Positions 1 to 8,222 of a DNA stretch of 64,000 nt are shown in pieces. A model generated the notes under the pieces. The model did not search any database. It saw only the letters and a program-made list of their open reading frames with translations, and had not been told where the DNA came from. Every line of letters starts with the position of its first letter. The stretch's first letter is position 1. The stretch covers positions 78,162 through 142,161 of the forward strand of contig CACOQN010000002.1 in assembly GCA_902629285.1 (NCBI GenBank). Reading direction: 5' to 3'. The position numbers and the translations under genes were made by a program. This DNA comes from an uncultured Pelagibacteraceae bacterium (GTDB lineage Bacteria; Pseudomonadota; Alphaproteobacteria; Pelagibacterales; Pelagibacteraceae).

Positions 1-2088
1 TGTGCCATACTAGTTTTTTTGATGCAAGCAGGATTTATGTGTCTTGAGTCTGGTTTATCAAGAAATAAAAATAATATTAATGTAGCTTTAAAAAATATAA
101 CTGACTTTGGAATTGCTGTAGTTACTTTTTGGGCTTTTGGATTTGCACTAATGTACGGAACTAGTGTGATGGGTTTATTTGGTAATAAGTTTTACTTTTT
201 TACTACAAAAGTAGCTGGTTATCAGACATATTTTGTCTTTCAAGCCATGTTCGTTGCAACAGCAGCAACTATAATTTCAGGTGCGGTAGCTGAAAGACTT
301 AAATTTTTCTCATATGTTATTATTACGTTTGTAACATCGGGCATCATATATCCGATAGTTGGACATTGGGCTTGGGCTTTTGATTTTTCTAATCCAGAGG
401 TTAAATTTGGATGGCTTGGTAAAATGGGTTATTTAGATTTTGCAGGTGCATCGGTTGTTCATTCTGTGGGTGGTTGGGTTGCTTTAGCGGTATTATTAAT
501 TATTGGAAGTAGAACTGGTAGGTTTAGAAAAGATAAGGATAAAAAACTATTTCAGGGAAGTAATACTCCGATGGCTGCACTTGGAGCCTTAATTTTATGG
601 TTTGGATGGTTTGGATTTAATGGAGGTGCAAATGGTGCAATGGATTTAAAAATCCCTTTAATATTAATTAATACATTTTTATCTGCGTCTTTTGGGTTAA
701 TTTTTTCAAGTGTAATGGGCGTCATTGTTATGAAAAAACCCGAACCATTATTCATGATTACTGGACCTTTAGCTGGATTAGTTTCAATTACAGCTAGCTG
801 TGCATACGTAAATCCTTCTGAAGCAATATATATCGGAGCTATTGGAGGAATATTATCTGGCTCAACAATTATTTTGTTAGAAAAATTAAAAATTGACGAT
901 GTTGTAAGTGCTATACCTGTTCATTTAGTTGGAGGTATTTGGGGAACATTATCAGTTGCTATTTTTGGTGATTTTGAAATGATGGGATTAGAAAAATCAA
1001 GGATAGAACAATTAACAATACAAATAATAGGTACATTTAGTATTGGAGGATTTTGTTTTATAGCATCATTTGTAATTTTCAAATTAATAAATTATGTTTT
1101 TCCTCTTAGAGTTGGTAAAATCCAAGAGGAGCTAGGTTTAAATATTTCAGAGCACAATGCTTCAACGGATACCCATGAATTACTTGAAGTTCTAAAAAAT
1201 CAAGCAAGTACTGAAGATTATTCATTAAGAGCACCTCAAGATCCATTTACTGATAGTGGAATTATCGGCACACAGTATAATTTCTTGATGGAAAAATTGG
1301 AGCAAAGTGAAAAACAAAAAAATAAATGGAAAAATAGAGTCTCATCTGAAATTAAACTAGCTATGAATGTTCAAAAACGATTGATGCCAAATAGAGATTT
1401 GTCTAATTACCCAATTTTTGGATTAAATATTCCAGCTAGAGAAATTTCAGGAGATTTTTATGATTTTTATCTACATGACGATCAAGTTTATTTTACATTG
1501 TCAGATGTTTCTGGAAAAGGAGTTAATGCTGGAATGGTAATGGCTAAAGCAATCACATTGTTTAAAATTTTTTCACGATTAAAGTTTAAACCAAATGAAA
1601 TTTTGCTTGAAATGAACAATGACCTTAAAGAAACAAATCCCCCTGGCACTTTTGTGACCTCAATAGTAGGATGTTATAATGTTAAAACAGATATAATTGA
1701 AATTGCAAATGCAGGTCATCAACCAGCATTATTAAAAAAAGGTAATAACTTTTTAGAATATCCATCATCATCTACTCCTCTTGGTATAACTAAGCAAACA
1801 GATCAAAGTGTTTATAAACTTGACTCTTTTAAGTTAGATGGAGGAAGAATTTATTGTTTTACTGACGGTTTTTCAGAATGTTTAGATGAAAACAAAAAGG
1901 AAATTGGTATAGAGGGAGTTAAAAAACTATTATCTAAACATCAAAATTCCTCTTTACAAAAAGAACTTGAAAATTCAACTGAAGAAATAAGAATTAAAAG
2001 CCTTAAAAAAGGCTATAAAGAAACTGGAATAAGAGAAAATAATAATATTTTAGATGATGATTTAACTATAATCGGGATTGGTTACTAA
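1..2088 (+). CDS. Ammonium transporter fused to a PP2C/RsbU-type (SpoIIE) phosphatase, 5' truncated
   Basis: The reading frame is open to the first base of the window, so the gene begins upstream; 695 residues are visible. Residues 1 to about 375 are an Amt/MEP/Rh channel. Both pore histidines are present, in VVHSVGG (about residue 153) and VHLVGG (about residue 307). After the last helix a linker of about 80 residues ends in a charged coiled coil. From about residue 450 there is a PP2C-like serine phosphatase of the RsbU/SpoIIE class, with metal-binding aspartates in GDFYDF, DVSGKG, FTDG and DDDLT. The expected role is ammonium transport or sensing in the inner membrane, with a cytoplasmic phosphatase output. 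No STAS or anti-sigma partner gene lies nearby. Domain calls are firm; the signalling role is inferred. Confidence 0.9.
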   Translation, partial: CAILVFLMQAGFMCLESGLSRNKNNINVALKNITDFGIAVVTFWAFGFALMYGTSVMGLFGNKFYFFTTKVAGYQTYFVFQAMFVATAATIISGAVAERLKFFSYVIITFVTSGIIYPIVGHWAWAFDFSNPEVKFGWLGKMGYLDFAGASVVHSVGGWVALAVLLIIGSRTGRFRKDKDKKLFQGSNTPMAALGALILWFGWFGFNGGANGAMDLKIPLILINTFLSASFGLIFSSVMGVIVMKKPEPLFMITGPLAGLVSITASCAYVNPSEAIYIGAIGGILSGSTIILLEKLKIDDVVSAIPVHLVGGIWGTLSVAIFGDFEMMGLEKSRIEQLTIQIIGTFSIGGFCFIASFVIFKLINYVFPLRVGKIQEELGLNISEHNASTDTHELLEVLKNQASTEDYSLRAPQDPFTDSGIIGTQYNFLMEKLEQSEKQKNKWKNRVSSEIKLAMNVQKRLMPNRDLSNYPIFGLNIPAREISGDFYDFYLHDDQVYFTLSDVSGKGVNAGMVMAKAITLFKIFSRLKFKPNEILLEMNNDLKETNPPGTFVTSIVGCYNVKTDIIEIANAGHQPALLKKGNNFLEYPSSSTPLGITKQTDQSVYKLDSFKLDGGRIYCFTDGFSECLDENKKEIGIEGVKKLLSKHQNSSLQKELENSTEEIRIKSLKKGYKETGIRENNNILDDDLTIIGIGY

Positions 2089-2218
2089 TAATAAATTAAC
2101 CACATTATCTATTAAAATTTTAAAAAAACACGTATTTTTGCCAAATGTCGCATATGAATTGCCCATTTTGGACATCAGCAATATATATTAATTGAACTAG
2201 ACATGTTTTACTAATCTT

Positions 2219-2491
2219 ATGAGTACAGAAAGCTTAAATAGAACATCTAAATCTATAGAGACCCCATCTCAAATTAATAACACAAATAATGTTGTTGAAT
2301 TAGATGTTCTTAAGCCAGGAGTTAATACTTTTGAAACTTCAGTAAATACTAAACAAGTGGCTAAAAGAGTTAACATAGAGGTTTTAAAGCAAAGGCTATA
2401 TGAAGAGAAGAAAAAAGAGAAGGTAAAAAGAACAATTATTCTTTCCTCTGTCATTGTTTCGTTGGGTGCTCTTACAATGTTAACTTACTAA
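2219..2491 (+). CDS. Small tail-anchored membrane protein of unknown function
   Basis: A 90-residue protein that I do not recognise as a named family. Residues 1-50 are polar and rich in Asn, Thr and Ser. Residues 51-71 form a basic, probably helical stretch with VNIEVLKQRLYEEKKK. Residues 72-90 form one hydrophobic segment ending almost at the C-terminus, so it is likely anchored in the membrane by its tail. The ATG lies 130 bases after the Amt-phosphatase gene. The gene runs convergently into the next gene, and the two coding regions share 12 bases. A 69-residue protein at 20083-20292 has the same plan and a similar VNI-basic-helix-TM tail, which supports this being a real gene. Confidence 0.7.
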   Translation: MSTESLNRTSKSIETPSQINNTNNVVELDVLKPGVNTFETSVNTKQVAKRVNIEVLKQRLYEEKKKEKVKRTIILSSVIVSLGALTMLTY

Positions 2492-3484
2492 GTTTTCTAA
2501 ATCTTTCTTAATAATATCTGATATAAAAATTTCTTTTTTTGAATTATTTTTATACCTATTAAATTTATTTTGGCCTGGGTACATTATTTCTTTAATTCCT
2601 TTTATCTTAGGTAGCTTTTTGATCGTTCTAATATTATCTTGTATTCTTTGATTAAAATTTTTTTGAAATAAATTTGCTTTAAATGTTATGAATAAATGTC
2701 CAATATTTTGAGGTCCCGAAAAATCATCAAACGGATCCTTAACTCTTCCCGCGTGATTTCCTCCAGTTAATACACCACTTAAAATGTCTACCATCCAAGC
2801 AAGACCTGATCCTCTAAAACCTGCGATTGGTAATTGAACTCCAGCTAAAGCTTTTTTTGCATTAGTTGTTGGTTTACCAAATTTATCTAACGCAACACCA
2901 GCAGGAATTTTTTGATTGTTTCTTGCTGCAACTCTTATCTTTCCTCTATTAATCATAGAAATTGAAGTATCTAATATAAACGGAATTTTAGAGCCAGAAG
3001 GGGAGCCAAAACAAATTGGATTAGTTCCAAATAAAGTCTTTAATGCACCGTGAGGCGCAACTGCTGGTGGAGCATTTGTATATATCATTGTGATTAAATT
3101 TTTTTTAACTGCTTGTTCTGCATAGTAACCAGATAAACCATAGTGACCACTATTTTTAACTGCTACCATCCCAATTCCAGTTTTTTGCGCATGCTTGATT
3201 GCAATTTTAATTCCAAGATCAGCAGCAACAAATCCAATACAATTATTTGCATCTATATGTGAAATAGACTGTGAAATTTTCTTAATCTTAATTTTTGGTT
3301 TTGGGTTAATTAATTTTTTAGAAATTCGATCACAGTACATTTTTAGTCTAGATAAACCATGTCCATAAGCACCTACAAGCTCAGCGTTTATTAATGCATT
3401 TGTTGATATAGATGCATCATTTTTACTTAATCCAAATTTCTGAAATATTTTATTTATAATTTTTTTAGTTTGAGTTATTTTCAT
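2480..3484 (-). CDS. Malate/L-lactate dehydrogenase family (Ldh2/YlbC type) NAD(P)-dependent oxidoreductase
   Basis: At 334 residues it matches the usual length of the Ldh2 family, which is unrelated to classical Rossmann-fold lactate dehydrogenases and reduces or oxidises 2-oxo/2-hydroxy acids. Family landmarks are GAYGHGLSRL near residue 40, the NSGHYGLSGYYAEQA segment near residue 110, APHGALKTLFGTNPICFG near residue 150 and FRGSGLAWMVDILSGVL near residue 225. Known family members act on malate, lactate, ureidoglycolate, 2,3-diketogulonate or delta-1-piperideine-2-carboxylate, and the sequence alone does not settle the substrate. It stands alone on the minus strand with the GT17 gene just upstream (18 bases apart). 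Confidence 0.85.
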   Translation of the reverse strand: MKITQTKKIINKIFQKFGLSKNDASISTNALINAELVGAYGHGLSRLKMYCDRISKKLINPKPKIKIKKISQSISHIDANNCIGFVAADLGIKIAIKHAQKTGIGMVAVKNSGHYGLSGYYAEQAVKKNLITMIYTNAPPAVAPHGALKTLFGTNPICFGSPSGSKIPFILDTSISMINRGKIRVAARNNQKIPAGVALDKFGKPTTNAKKALAGVQLPIAGFRGSGLAWMVDILSGVLTGGNHAGRVKDPFDDFSGPQNIGHLFITFKANLFQKNFNQRIQDNIRTIKKLPKIKGIKEIMYPGQNKFNRYKNNSKKEIFISDIIKKDLENLVS

Positions 3485-3501
3485 AATTTCAAGAATTATT
3501 A

Positions 3502-4398
3502 TTATACATCAATCCATTCTTTGAATTGTTCTTTATTTTTTTGAATATATTTGGGCATTTTATCTAATCCTATTGTTTGTAATTTAAACTCCTTACCAAA
3601 TTTAAACTCAGAACTTTTAGCTTTATGATCATATAAAATAACCTTTCTTTTAACTAAATCTTCGATATCAGATATACTTTTCCCTGTTTCTTTAAATTCT
3701 TGATGATCTTCAGAATTTGTTAATTTGGAATAGATATCATCAATTTTTTTTAGCTGACTAAAATGCCAACCTCCGTCATTTATAATTTTTACATCTGTAT
3801 ATTTTGTTTTTGAAAAAAATGTGTCAAATCTTAAAAAATTATACTTTTTTGTCTTGGTATTTCTCAACCATTCAAAATTTATAAGATCTTTTTTTTTGCA
3901 TGCTTTTGTTCCATACCATTCATAACGATCACACAATAAGTTAAATTTATAATAAAATAATTTTTGTTTAAAAAAGATTAGTTTATTGTTGATTGTATTT
4001 AGTTTAGCATCATCTAAATTTGGTATTTCATCGTTATCGCTATAAAAAATCAAATCATTGTCACTTGCATCAGTAATTCCCTCGTTTATAAAATTTCTTT
4101 GATAGGCAATCCTGTTGATAGCATTAATCCTTGCGTAACTTGAATCTTCTTTAATATTTTTGTTAGCTGAGGTTTGATAAATTAAATTTTCAGGCTCATG
4201 ATCAATTTTAAGATAAATAATTTTGTGCTTAAATTTCTCAAAATTGGCAATATTAAAATTAAATTTTTTCTTTTTTCCGCTGTGTGAAAAAGCTGACTCA
4301 CAAATGACAAATTTGTCAACAAAAGGGTCTAGGACATTAAATCTTACATCTAAAATAAAATTTTCGTCATAAAATGTTGTACAGTCAAATATTCTCAT
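3502..4398 (-). CDS. Glycosyltransferase family 17 protein
   Basis: 298 residues. The N-terminus (MRIFDCTTFYDENFILDVR) and the following VVDKFVICESAFSHSGK-like stretch are typical of GT17, the family of eukaryotic bisecting GlcNAc-transferase (MGAT3) and many uncharacterised bacterial proteins. A DASDNDLIFYSDNDEIPN stretch near residue 115 supplies the acidic motif expected to bind metal and nucleotide sugar. GGWHFSQL near residue 210 is also family-typical. It is cytoplasmic with no signal peptide. The acceptor is unknown; a surface polysaccharide or glycan role is inferred from the family only. It is divergent from the 2OG oxygenase gene, with only 51 bases between the two starts. Confidence 0.85.
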   Translation of the reverse strand: MRIFDCTTFYDENFILDVRFNVLDPFVDKFVICESAFSHSGKKKKFNFNIANFEKFKHKIIYLKIDHEPENLIYQTSANKNIKEDSSYARINAINRIAYQRNFINEGITDASDNDLIFYSDNDEIPNLDDAKLNTINNKLIFFKQKLFYYKFNLLCDRYEWYGTKACKKKDLINFEWLRNTKTKKYNFLRFDTFFSKTKYTDVKIINDGGWHFSQLKKIDDIYSKLTNSEDHQEFKETGKSISDIEDLVKRKVILYDHKAKSSEFKFGKEFKLQTIGLDKMPKYIQKNKEQFKEWIDV

Positions 4399-4449
4399 AT
4401 ATATAAAAAACTATGTTGTCTATTTATACCTTTTAATCAATATAATTGT

Positions 4450-5235
4450 ATGAATTTAAATTCGTTTATTAATACTAAAAAGTTTATCAAGTCTCTTAAA
4501 AATTTTAGTAAAAAAAAGCCTTTTCCCTATGTAGTTATTGATAATTTTTTGAAAAAAGATATTGCCTTAAAAGTAAAAAAAAATTTTCAAAAATTAGAGG
4601 ATAAAAAACTTTGGAATTACAATAATTTTTGTGAAGTGAAAAAAGCCACAGATAATTGGAATTTTTTTTCAGCAGAAACCTACCAATTACTTCTTAATTT
4701 AAATTCTGAGAATTTTTTATCAAATATTAGAAAACCCTTAAAAATGAAAAGTCTTTATCCAGATTATGGATTAAACGGTGGAGGTTTACATTTGATGAAA
4801 GACAAAGGTATTTTAAACCCACATTTAGATTATGTAATCCATCCAAAGCTCAATCTTGTAAGGAAATTTAATTTAATTATTTTTTTTAATACAAATTGGA
4901 AAAAAAGTAATGGTGGAGAATTGTGCCTTTACGAAGATAATAAGACAAATAAAGAAATTCCAGGAAAACAAATTGTAAAAATTTTTCCAAAATTTAATAG
5001 GGCAGTCTTTTTTGATACTTCATTAAGAAGTTGGCATGGAGTAAACAAAGTAAATAAAAATGTTAGAAAGAGTATGGCGGTTTATTATTTAATTGATAAA
5101 ACAAAAAAAGCAGAAAAAAGATTTAAAGCATTATATTCTCCTTTAAAAAATCAATTGCGAGATAAAAAAGTATTAAAATTTATTAAACTTAGATCAAATC
5201 TTAAAACCTCATCCAAAGTATCAAAATTAAAATAA
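4450..5235 (+). CDS. 2-oxoglutarate/Fe(II)-dependent oxygenase (prolyl 4-hydroxylase-like)
   Basis: 261 residues. FPYVVIDNFL near residue 25 is the usual N-terminal strand of this family. The facial triad is visible as HLDY (His and Asp, about residue 123) and WHGV (distal His, about residue 196), followed by an Arg in RKSMAVYY that would bind 2-oxoglutarate. The enzyme would hydroxylate an unidentified substrate in the cytoplasm. The C-terminal 40 residues are very basic. The neighbouring divergent GT17 gene suggests, weakly, a glycan or small-molecule modification role. The interval from 5236 to 5355 before the next gene shows nothing I can name. Confidence 0.85.
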   Translation: MNLNSFINTKKFIKSLKNFSKKKPFPYVVIDNFLKKDIALKVKKNFQKLEDKKLWNYNNFCEVKKATDNWNFFSAETYQLLLNLNSENFLSNIRKPLKMKSLYPDYGLNGGGLHLMKDKGILNPHLDYVIHPKLNLVRKFNLIIFFNTNWKKSNGGELCLYEDNKTNKEIPGKQIVKIFPKFNRAVFFDTSLRSWHGVNKVNKNVRKSMAVYYLIDKTKKAEKRFKALYSPLKNQLRDKKVLKFIKLRSNLKTSSKVSKLK

Positions 5236-5355
5236 TTTTGACCTTTATCTATTACGTTAAGGATTTGTTTTTGGTAATCTTAATAATTCTACAGATCATA
5301 AAATTATTCAAAAAACACAAGAATATATATTGAAATTTATTTTCAGTAGAAAATT

Positions 5356-6513
5356 CTATTTAAATATTTTTATATCTTTGTTAAAAAAATTTTTTACATC
5401 ATTTATTAATAAATTTGGTACCTCCAAAGCAGCAAAATGCCCACCTTTGGAAAATTTTTTCCATCTTTTAATATTAAAAATTCTGTTCACATATGATTTT
5501 GGTGGCCATCTAAGCATTTCTTTTGGGAATTCTGCTATTGCAGTTGGAACTTTTATTTTTTTAAAATTTTTTGGAAAAGATCGGCCACCTTCTTTTCTTC
5601 TTCCAAAATATATCCAAGTAGCTGTATTAAAGCTCTTGGTAACTATATAGATCATTACGTTTGATATTAATTCATCATTTGAATATGTTTTTTCAATCCT
5701 ACCTTTTTTAAGGTCCGACCAACCATGAAATTTTTCTAAAATCCATGCTGCAGTTCCCACTGGACTGTCAATCATTGAATAAGATAAGGTTTGAGGTTTC
5801 GTTGCTTGTTGAGTTCTGTATCCTTCCTGCATTATTTGATCAAAATTAAATTTTTTTTCCCATTTTTTTTCTTTAATATTTTTTGGCCCTTTAGGATGTC
5901 TAATCGGTAAGCAATTAATATGGATTCCTTTACAATTTTTTGAACTATCAAAACCAATCCATGATGCAATAGTTGCTCCCCAATCTCCACCTTGCACAGC
6001 ATAATTTGTATAATTTAGATTTTTAACCATAAATTTATTTAGTATTTTGCCAATCTTTCTAGGACCTAAAGCTTTTTTAATTGGAGTGGAAAAACCAAAT
6101 CCTGGTAATGAAGGAACAATAACATCAAACCCATCTTCAATTTTTCCACCAAATTTTTCAGGATGAGCAAGTCTTGGGATGATATCAAAAAATTCAATTA
6201 CACTGCCTGGCCATCCATGTAAAAGCAATAGCGGTCTAGATTTAGGATTTTTACTTTTTTCTTTTATAAAATGTATATTTATACCATCAACATTAGTTTT
6301 ATAATTTTTAAAAGAGTTAATTTTGTTTTCAAACTTTTTCCAATTATATTTTGAAACCCAATATTTTGAAATTTTTTTTAGAAATTTATAATTAGTTCCA
6401 TATTCCCATCCATTTACATTTTGCATCATCTTCCATGGGTAGTTTTTTACTTTTTTATAGATATTATTAAGTGTGCTATTAGGCACACTTATTTTGTATG
6501 GTTTGATCATCAA
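5356..6513 (-). CDS. Epoxide hydrolase-family alpha/beta hydrolase
   Basis: 385 residues, with the N-terminal epoxide-hydrolase region (about residues 1-110) followed by an alpha/beta-hydrolase core. The oxyanion-hole motif is HGWPGS (about residue 132). The nucleophile elbow is GGDWGA, where the Asp replaces Ser as expected for epoxide hydrolases. The catalytic His lies in GGHFAALE near residue 360. Microsomal-type epoxide hydrolases open epoxides to diols through a covalent ester on this Asp. The gene begins immediately after the stop of the aldehyde dehydrogenase gene, so the two are surely co-transcribed. The substrate is unknown; some family members are juvenile-hormone or styrene-oxide-type hydrolases. 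Confidence 0.85.
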   Translation of the reverse strand: MMIKPYKISVPNSTLNNIYKKVKNYPWKMMQNVNGWEYGTNYKFLKKISKYWVSKYNWKKFENKINSFKNYKTNVDGINIHFIKEKSKNPKSRPLLLLHGWPGSVIEFFDIIPRLAHPEKFGGKIEDGFDVIVPSLPGFGFSTPIKKALGPRKIGKILNKFMVKNLNYTNYAVQGGDWGATIASWIGFDSSKNCKGIHINCLPIRHPKGPKNIKEKKWEKKFNFDQIMQEGYRTQQATKPQTLSYSMIDSPVGTAAWILEKFHGWSDLKKGRIEKTYSNDELISNVMIYIVTKSFNTATWIYFGRRKEGGRSFPKNFKKIKVPTAIAEFPKEMLRWPPKSYVNRIFNIKRWKKFSKGGHFAALEVPNLLINDVKNFFNKDIKIFK

Positions 6514-8001
6514 TTAATTATGACTTATCCAAATTGTTTTTGTTTGAAGAAATGAATTTAAAGCTTCAGTTCCTTGATCTCTACTTAGAGAACCAGATTG
6601 CTTATAACCTCCAAATGGAGTTTTAATATCTCCTTCTGAAAAAGTATTCACTGATACAGTTCCACAAGGTAGACTTTTAGATAAATGAAATGCTCTGTTT
6701 ATATCTTGAGTGAACACACTCGCATGTAATCCGTATTTAGAATTACTAGCAATTTTTAAGGCTTCTTCATCATTTTTAACAGTTAAAACACCAAGAACTG
6801 GTCCAAATATTTCTTCTTGAGCGATTGTCATATTTTCTTTTAATCCGTCGAATAAAGTTGGCTTTGCATAAAAACCTTTTTGTTTTTCATTTGAAACTCC
6901 TCCTGATAAAAGTTTTGCTCCTTCATCTATTCCTTTTTGAATATATCCATCGACAGTTTGTAAATGGCCTTTTGAAATCATAGATCCCATATTTGATTTT
7001 AAATCTAATGGATCTCCTACTTTTAACTTTTTAACTTTTTTAATAATTTTGTCTAAAAATTCATCTTTAACTTTTTTATGAACTATCTGTCTCATATTTG
7101 CTGAACAGTTTTGTCCACCATTCCAAAATGCAGAATTCATTGCATTATCTATTAAATCATCAGTAATTTTGGCATCCTCTAAAACAATAAATGGACTTTT
7201 TCCTCCCATTTCTAATGCAACAGGTTTTAAATTACTCTCACTTGAATATTTTAAAAAATAACCTCCTACTTCAGTTGAACCTGTGAACGAAACTGCATCA
7301 ACATCTTTGTGTCGACCTAAAGCTTCACCAACATCACCATAACCTGGAAGTACATTTAAAACTCCATCTGGTATCCCAGCTTCTTTTCCAATTTGAGCAA
7401 CTCTAATTGCTGTGAGAGGCGTATCTTCTGCAGGCTTAATGATTACTGAACAACCAGCTGCAAGAGCAGGTGCCATTTTCCATACAGCCATCATTAAAGG
7501 AAAGTTCCAGGGAACAATTCCAGCAACAACCCCTATTGGTTCTTTAACGATTAAACTAGTGATTGATGGCTCTGTCGGACCAACTTTTCCAAATACTTTA
7601 TCAATTAATTCTCCATACCATTGAAAATGCATTGGCGCATCATTTGCAACTTCATTAATACAATCCGTGATAAGTTTACCTGTATCAACACTTTCTAAAA
7701 CTGAATTTTCCTCACCATGTTTTCTAAGTAATTCAGCAAATTTTAATAAAACTTCCTTTCTATGTTCAGGTGAGCTTTTAGACCAAACTCCACTATTAAA
7801 AGCTTTTCTTGAAACTTTAACTGCTAAGTTAACATCTTTGTGATTACATTTTGCAACAGCACAAAGTTTTTTACCATTTGCAGGATTGATTGTTTCAAAT
7901 TTTTTACCATCAATAGCATTTACATATTTGCCATTGATAAATGCTCTTCCTTCAAATTTAAGTTTACTGGCTATTACTTTATATTTGTTACCTGAACTCA
8001 T
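6514..8001 (-). CDS. NAD(P)-dependent aldehyde dehydrogenase (class 1/2, PuuC-like)
   Basis: 495 residues, the standard ALDH length. Visible landmarks are GIVPWNFPLMMAVWKMAPAL (about residues 160-180), the NAD-site FTGSTEVG near residue 240, the general-base Glu in LEMGGKSP near residue 265 and the nucleophilic Cys in NGGQNCSA near residue 298. The C-terminal oligomerisation region has PFGGYKQSGSLSRDQG. Sequence style resembles gamma-glutamyl-gamma-aminobutyraldehyde or betaine-aldehyde dehydrogenases, but substrate assignment is not possible by eye. It leads a two-gene minus-strand unit with the epoxide hydrolase and diverges from the TRAP transporter operon, so the two units may serve one catabolic route. 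Confidence 0.9.
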   Translation of the reverse strand: MSSGNKYKVIASKLKFEGRAFINGKYVNAIDGKKFETINPANGKKLCAVAKCNHKDVNLAVKVSRKAFNSGVWSKSSPEHRKEVLLKFAELLRKHGEENSVLESVDTGKLITDCINEVANDAPMHFQWYGELIDKVFGKVGPTEPSITSLIVKEPIGVVAGIVPWNFPLMMAVWKMAPALAAGCSVIIKPAEDTPLTAIRVAQIGKEAGIPDGVLNVLPGYGDVGEALGRHKDVDAVSFTGSTEVGGYFLKYSSESNLKPVALEMGGKSPFIVLEDAKITDDLIDNAMNSAFWNGGQNCSANMRQIVHKKVKDEFLDKIIKKVKKLKVGDPLDLKSNMGSMISKGHLQTVDGYIQKGIDEGAKLLSGGVSNEKQKGFYAKPTLFDGLKENMTIAQEEIFGPVLGVLTVKNDEEALKIASNSKYGLHASVFTQDINRAFHLSKSLPCGTVSVNTFSEGDIKTPFGGYKQSGSLSRDQGTEALNSFLQTKTIWISHN

Positions 8002-8039
8002 AAAATTTTCCTATAAATTGAATTTATTTTATTTATAAA

Positions 8040-8066
8040 TTTAGTCTAAGATACCTTGAGACTAAA
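8040..8066. promoter_or_regulatory. Inverted-repeat operator candidate between aldehyde dehydrogenase and TRAP operon
   Basis: Perfect 8-base arms TTTAGTCT (8040-8047) and AGACTAAA (8059-8066) flank an 11-base centre whose inner bases are also nearly symmetric. It sits 39 bases upstream of the aldehyde dehydrogenase start and upstream of the candidate TRAP promoter, so a regulator bound here could control both units. The regulator is not identified. Confidence 0.4.
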
Positions 8067-8119
8067 ATAAATATATTTACTATCAAATTATTAATACAAC
8101 TTTTAATTGTAATCCCATT

Positions 8120-8149
8120 TTGATTAGAGAATTTTTTTTTGTGTATACT
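8120..8149 (+). promoter_or_regulatory. Candidate sigma-70 promoter for the TRAP operon
   Basis: A TTGATT -35 element (8120-8125) and a TATACT -10 element (8144-8149) are separated by 18 bases. Transcription would start near 8156, leaving a leader of about 65 bases before the dctP ATG at 8223, which has a strong GAGGAG ribosome-binding site. Confidence 0.45.
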
Positions 8150-8222
8150 TGCATTGGAAACTTAATTAGGCTTAAATTAATTTAAATTGATAATTTAAAC
8201 TAACTAAGAGGAGAGAAGTAAA

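Noticed and set aside
5330..5650. 106-codon plus-strand open frame
   Set aside because: It lies almost wholly opposite the epoxide hydrolase gene, which has clear catalytic motifs; the frame has no recognisable domain and looks like a by-product of AT-rich antisense sequence.
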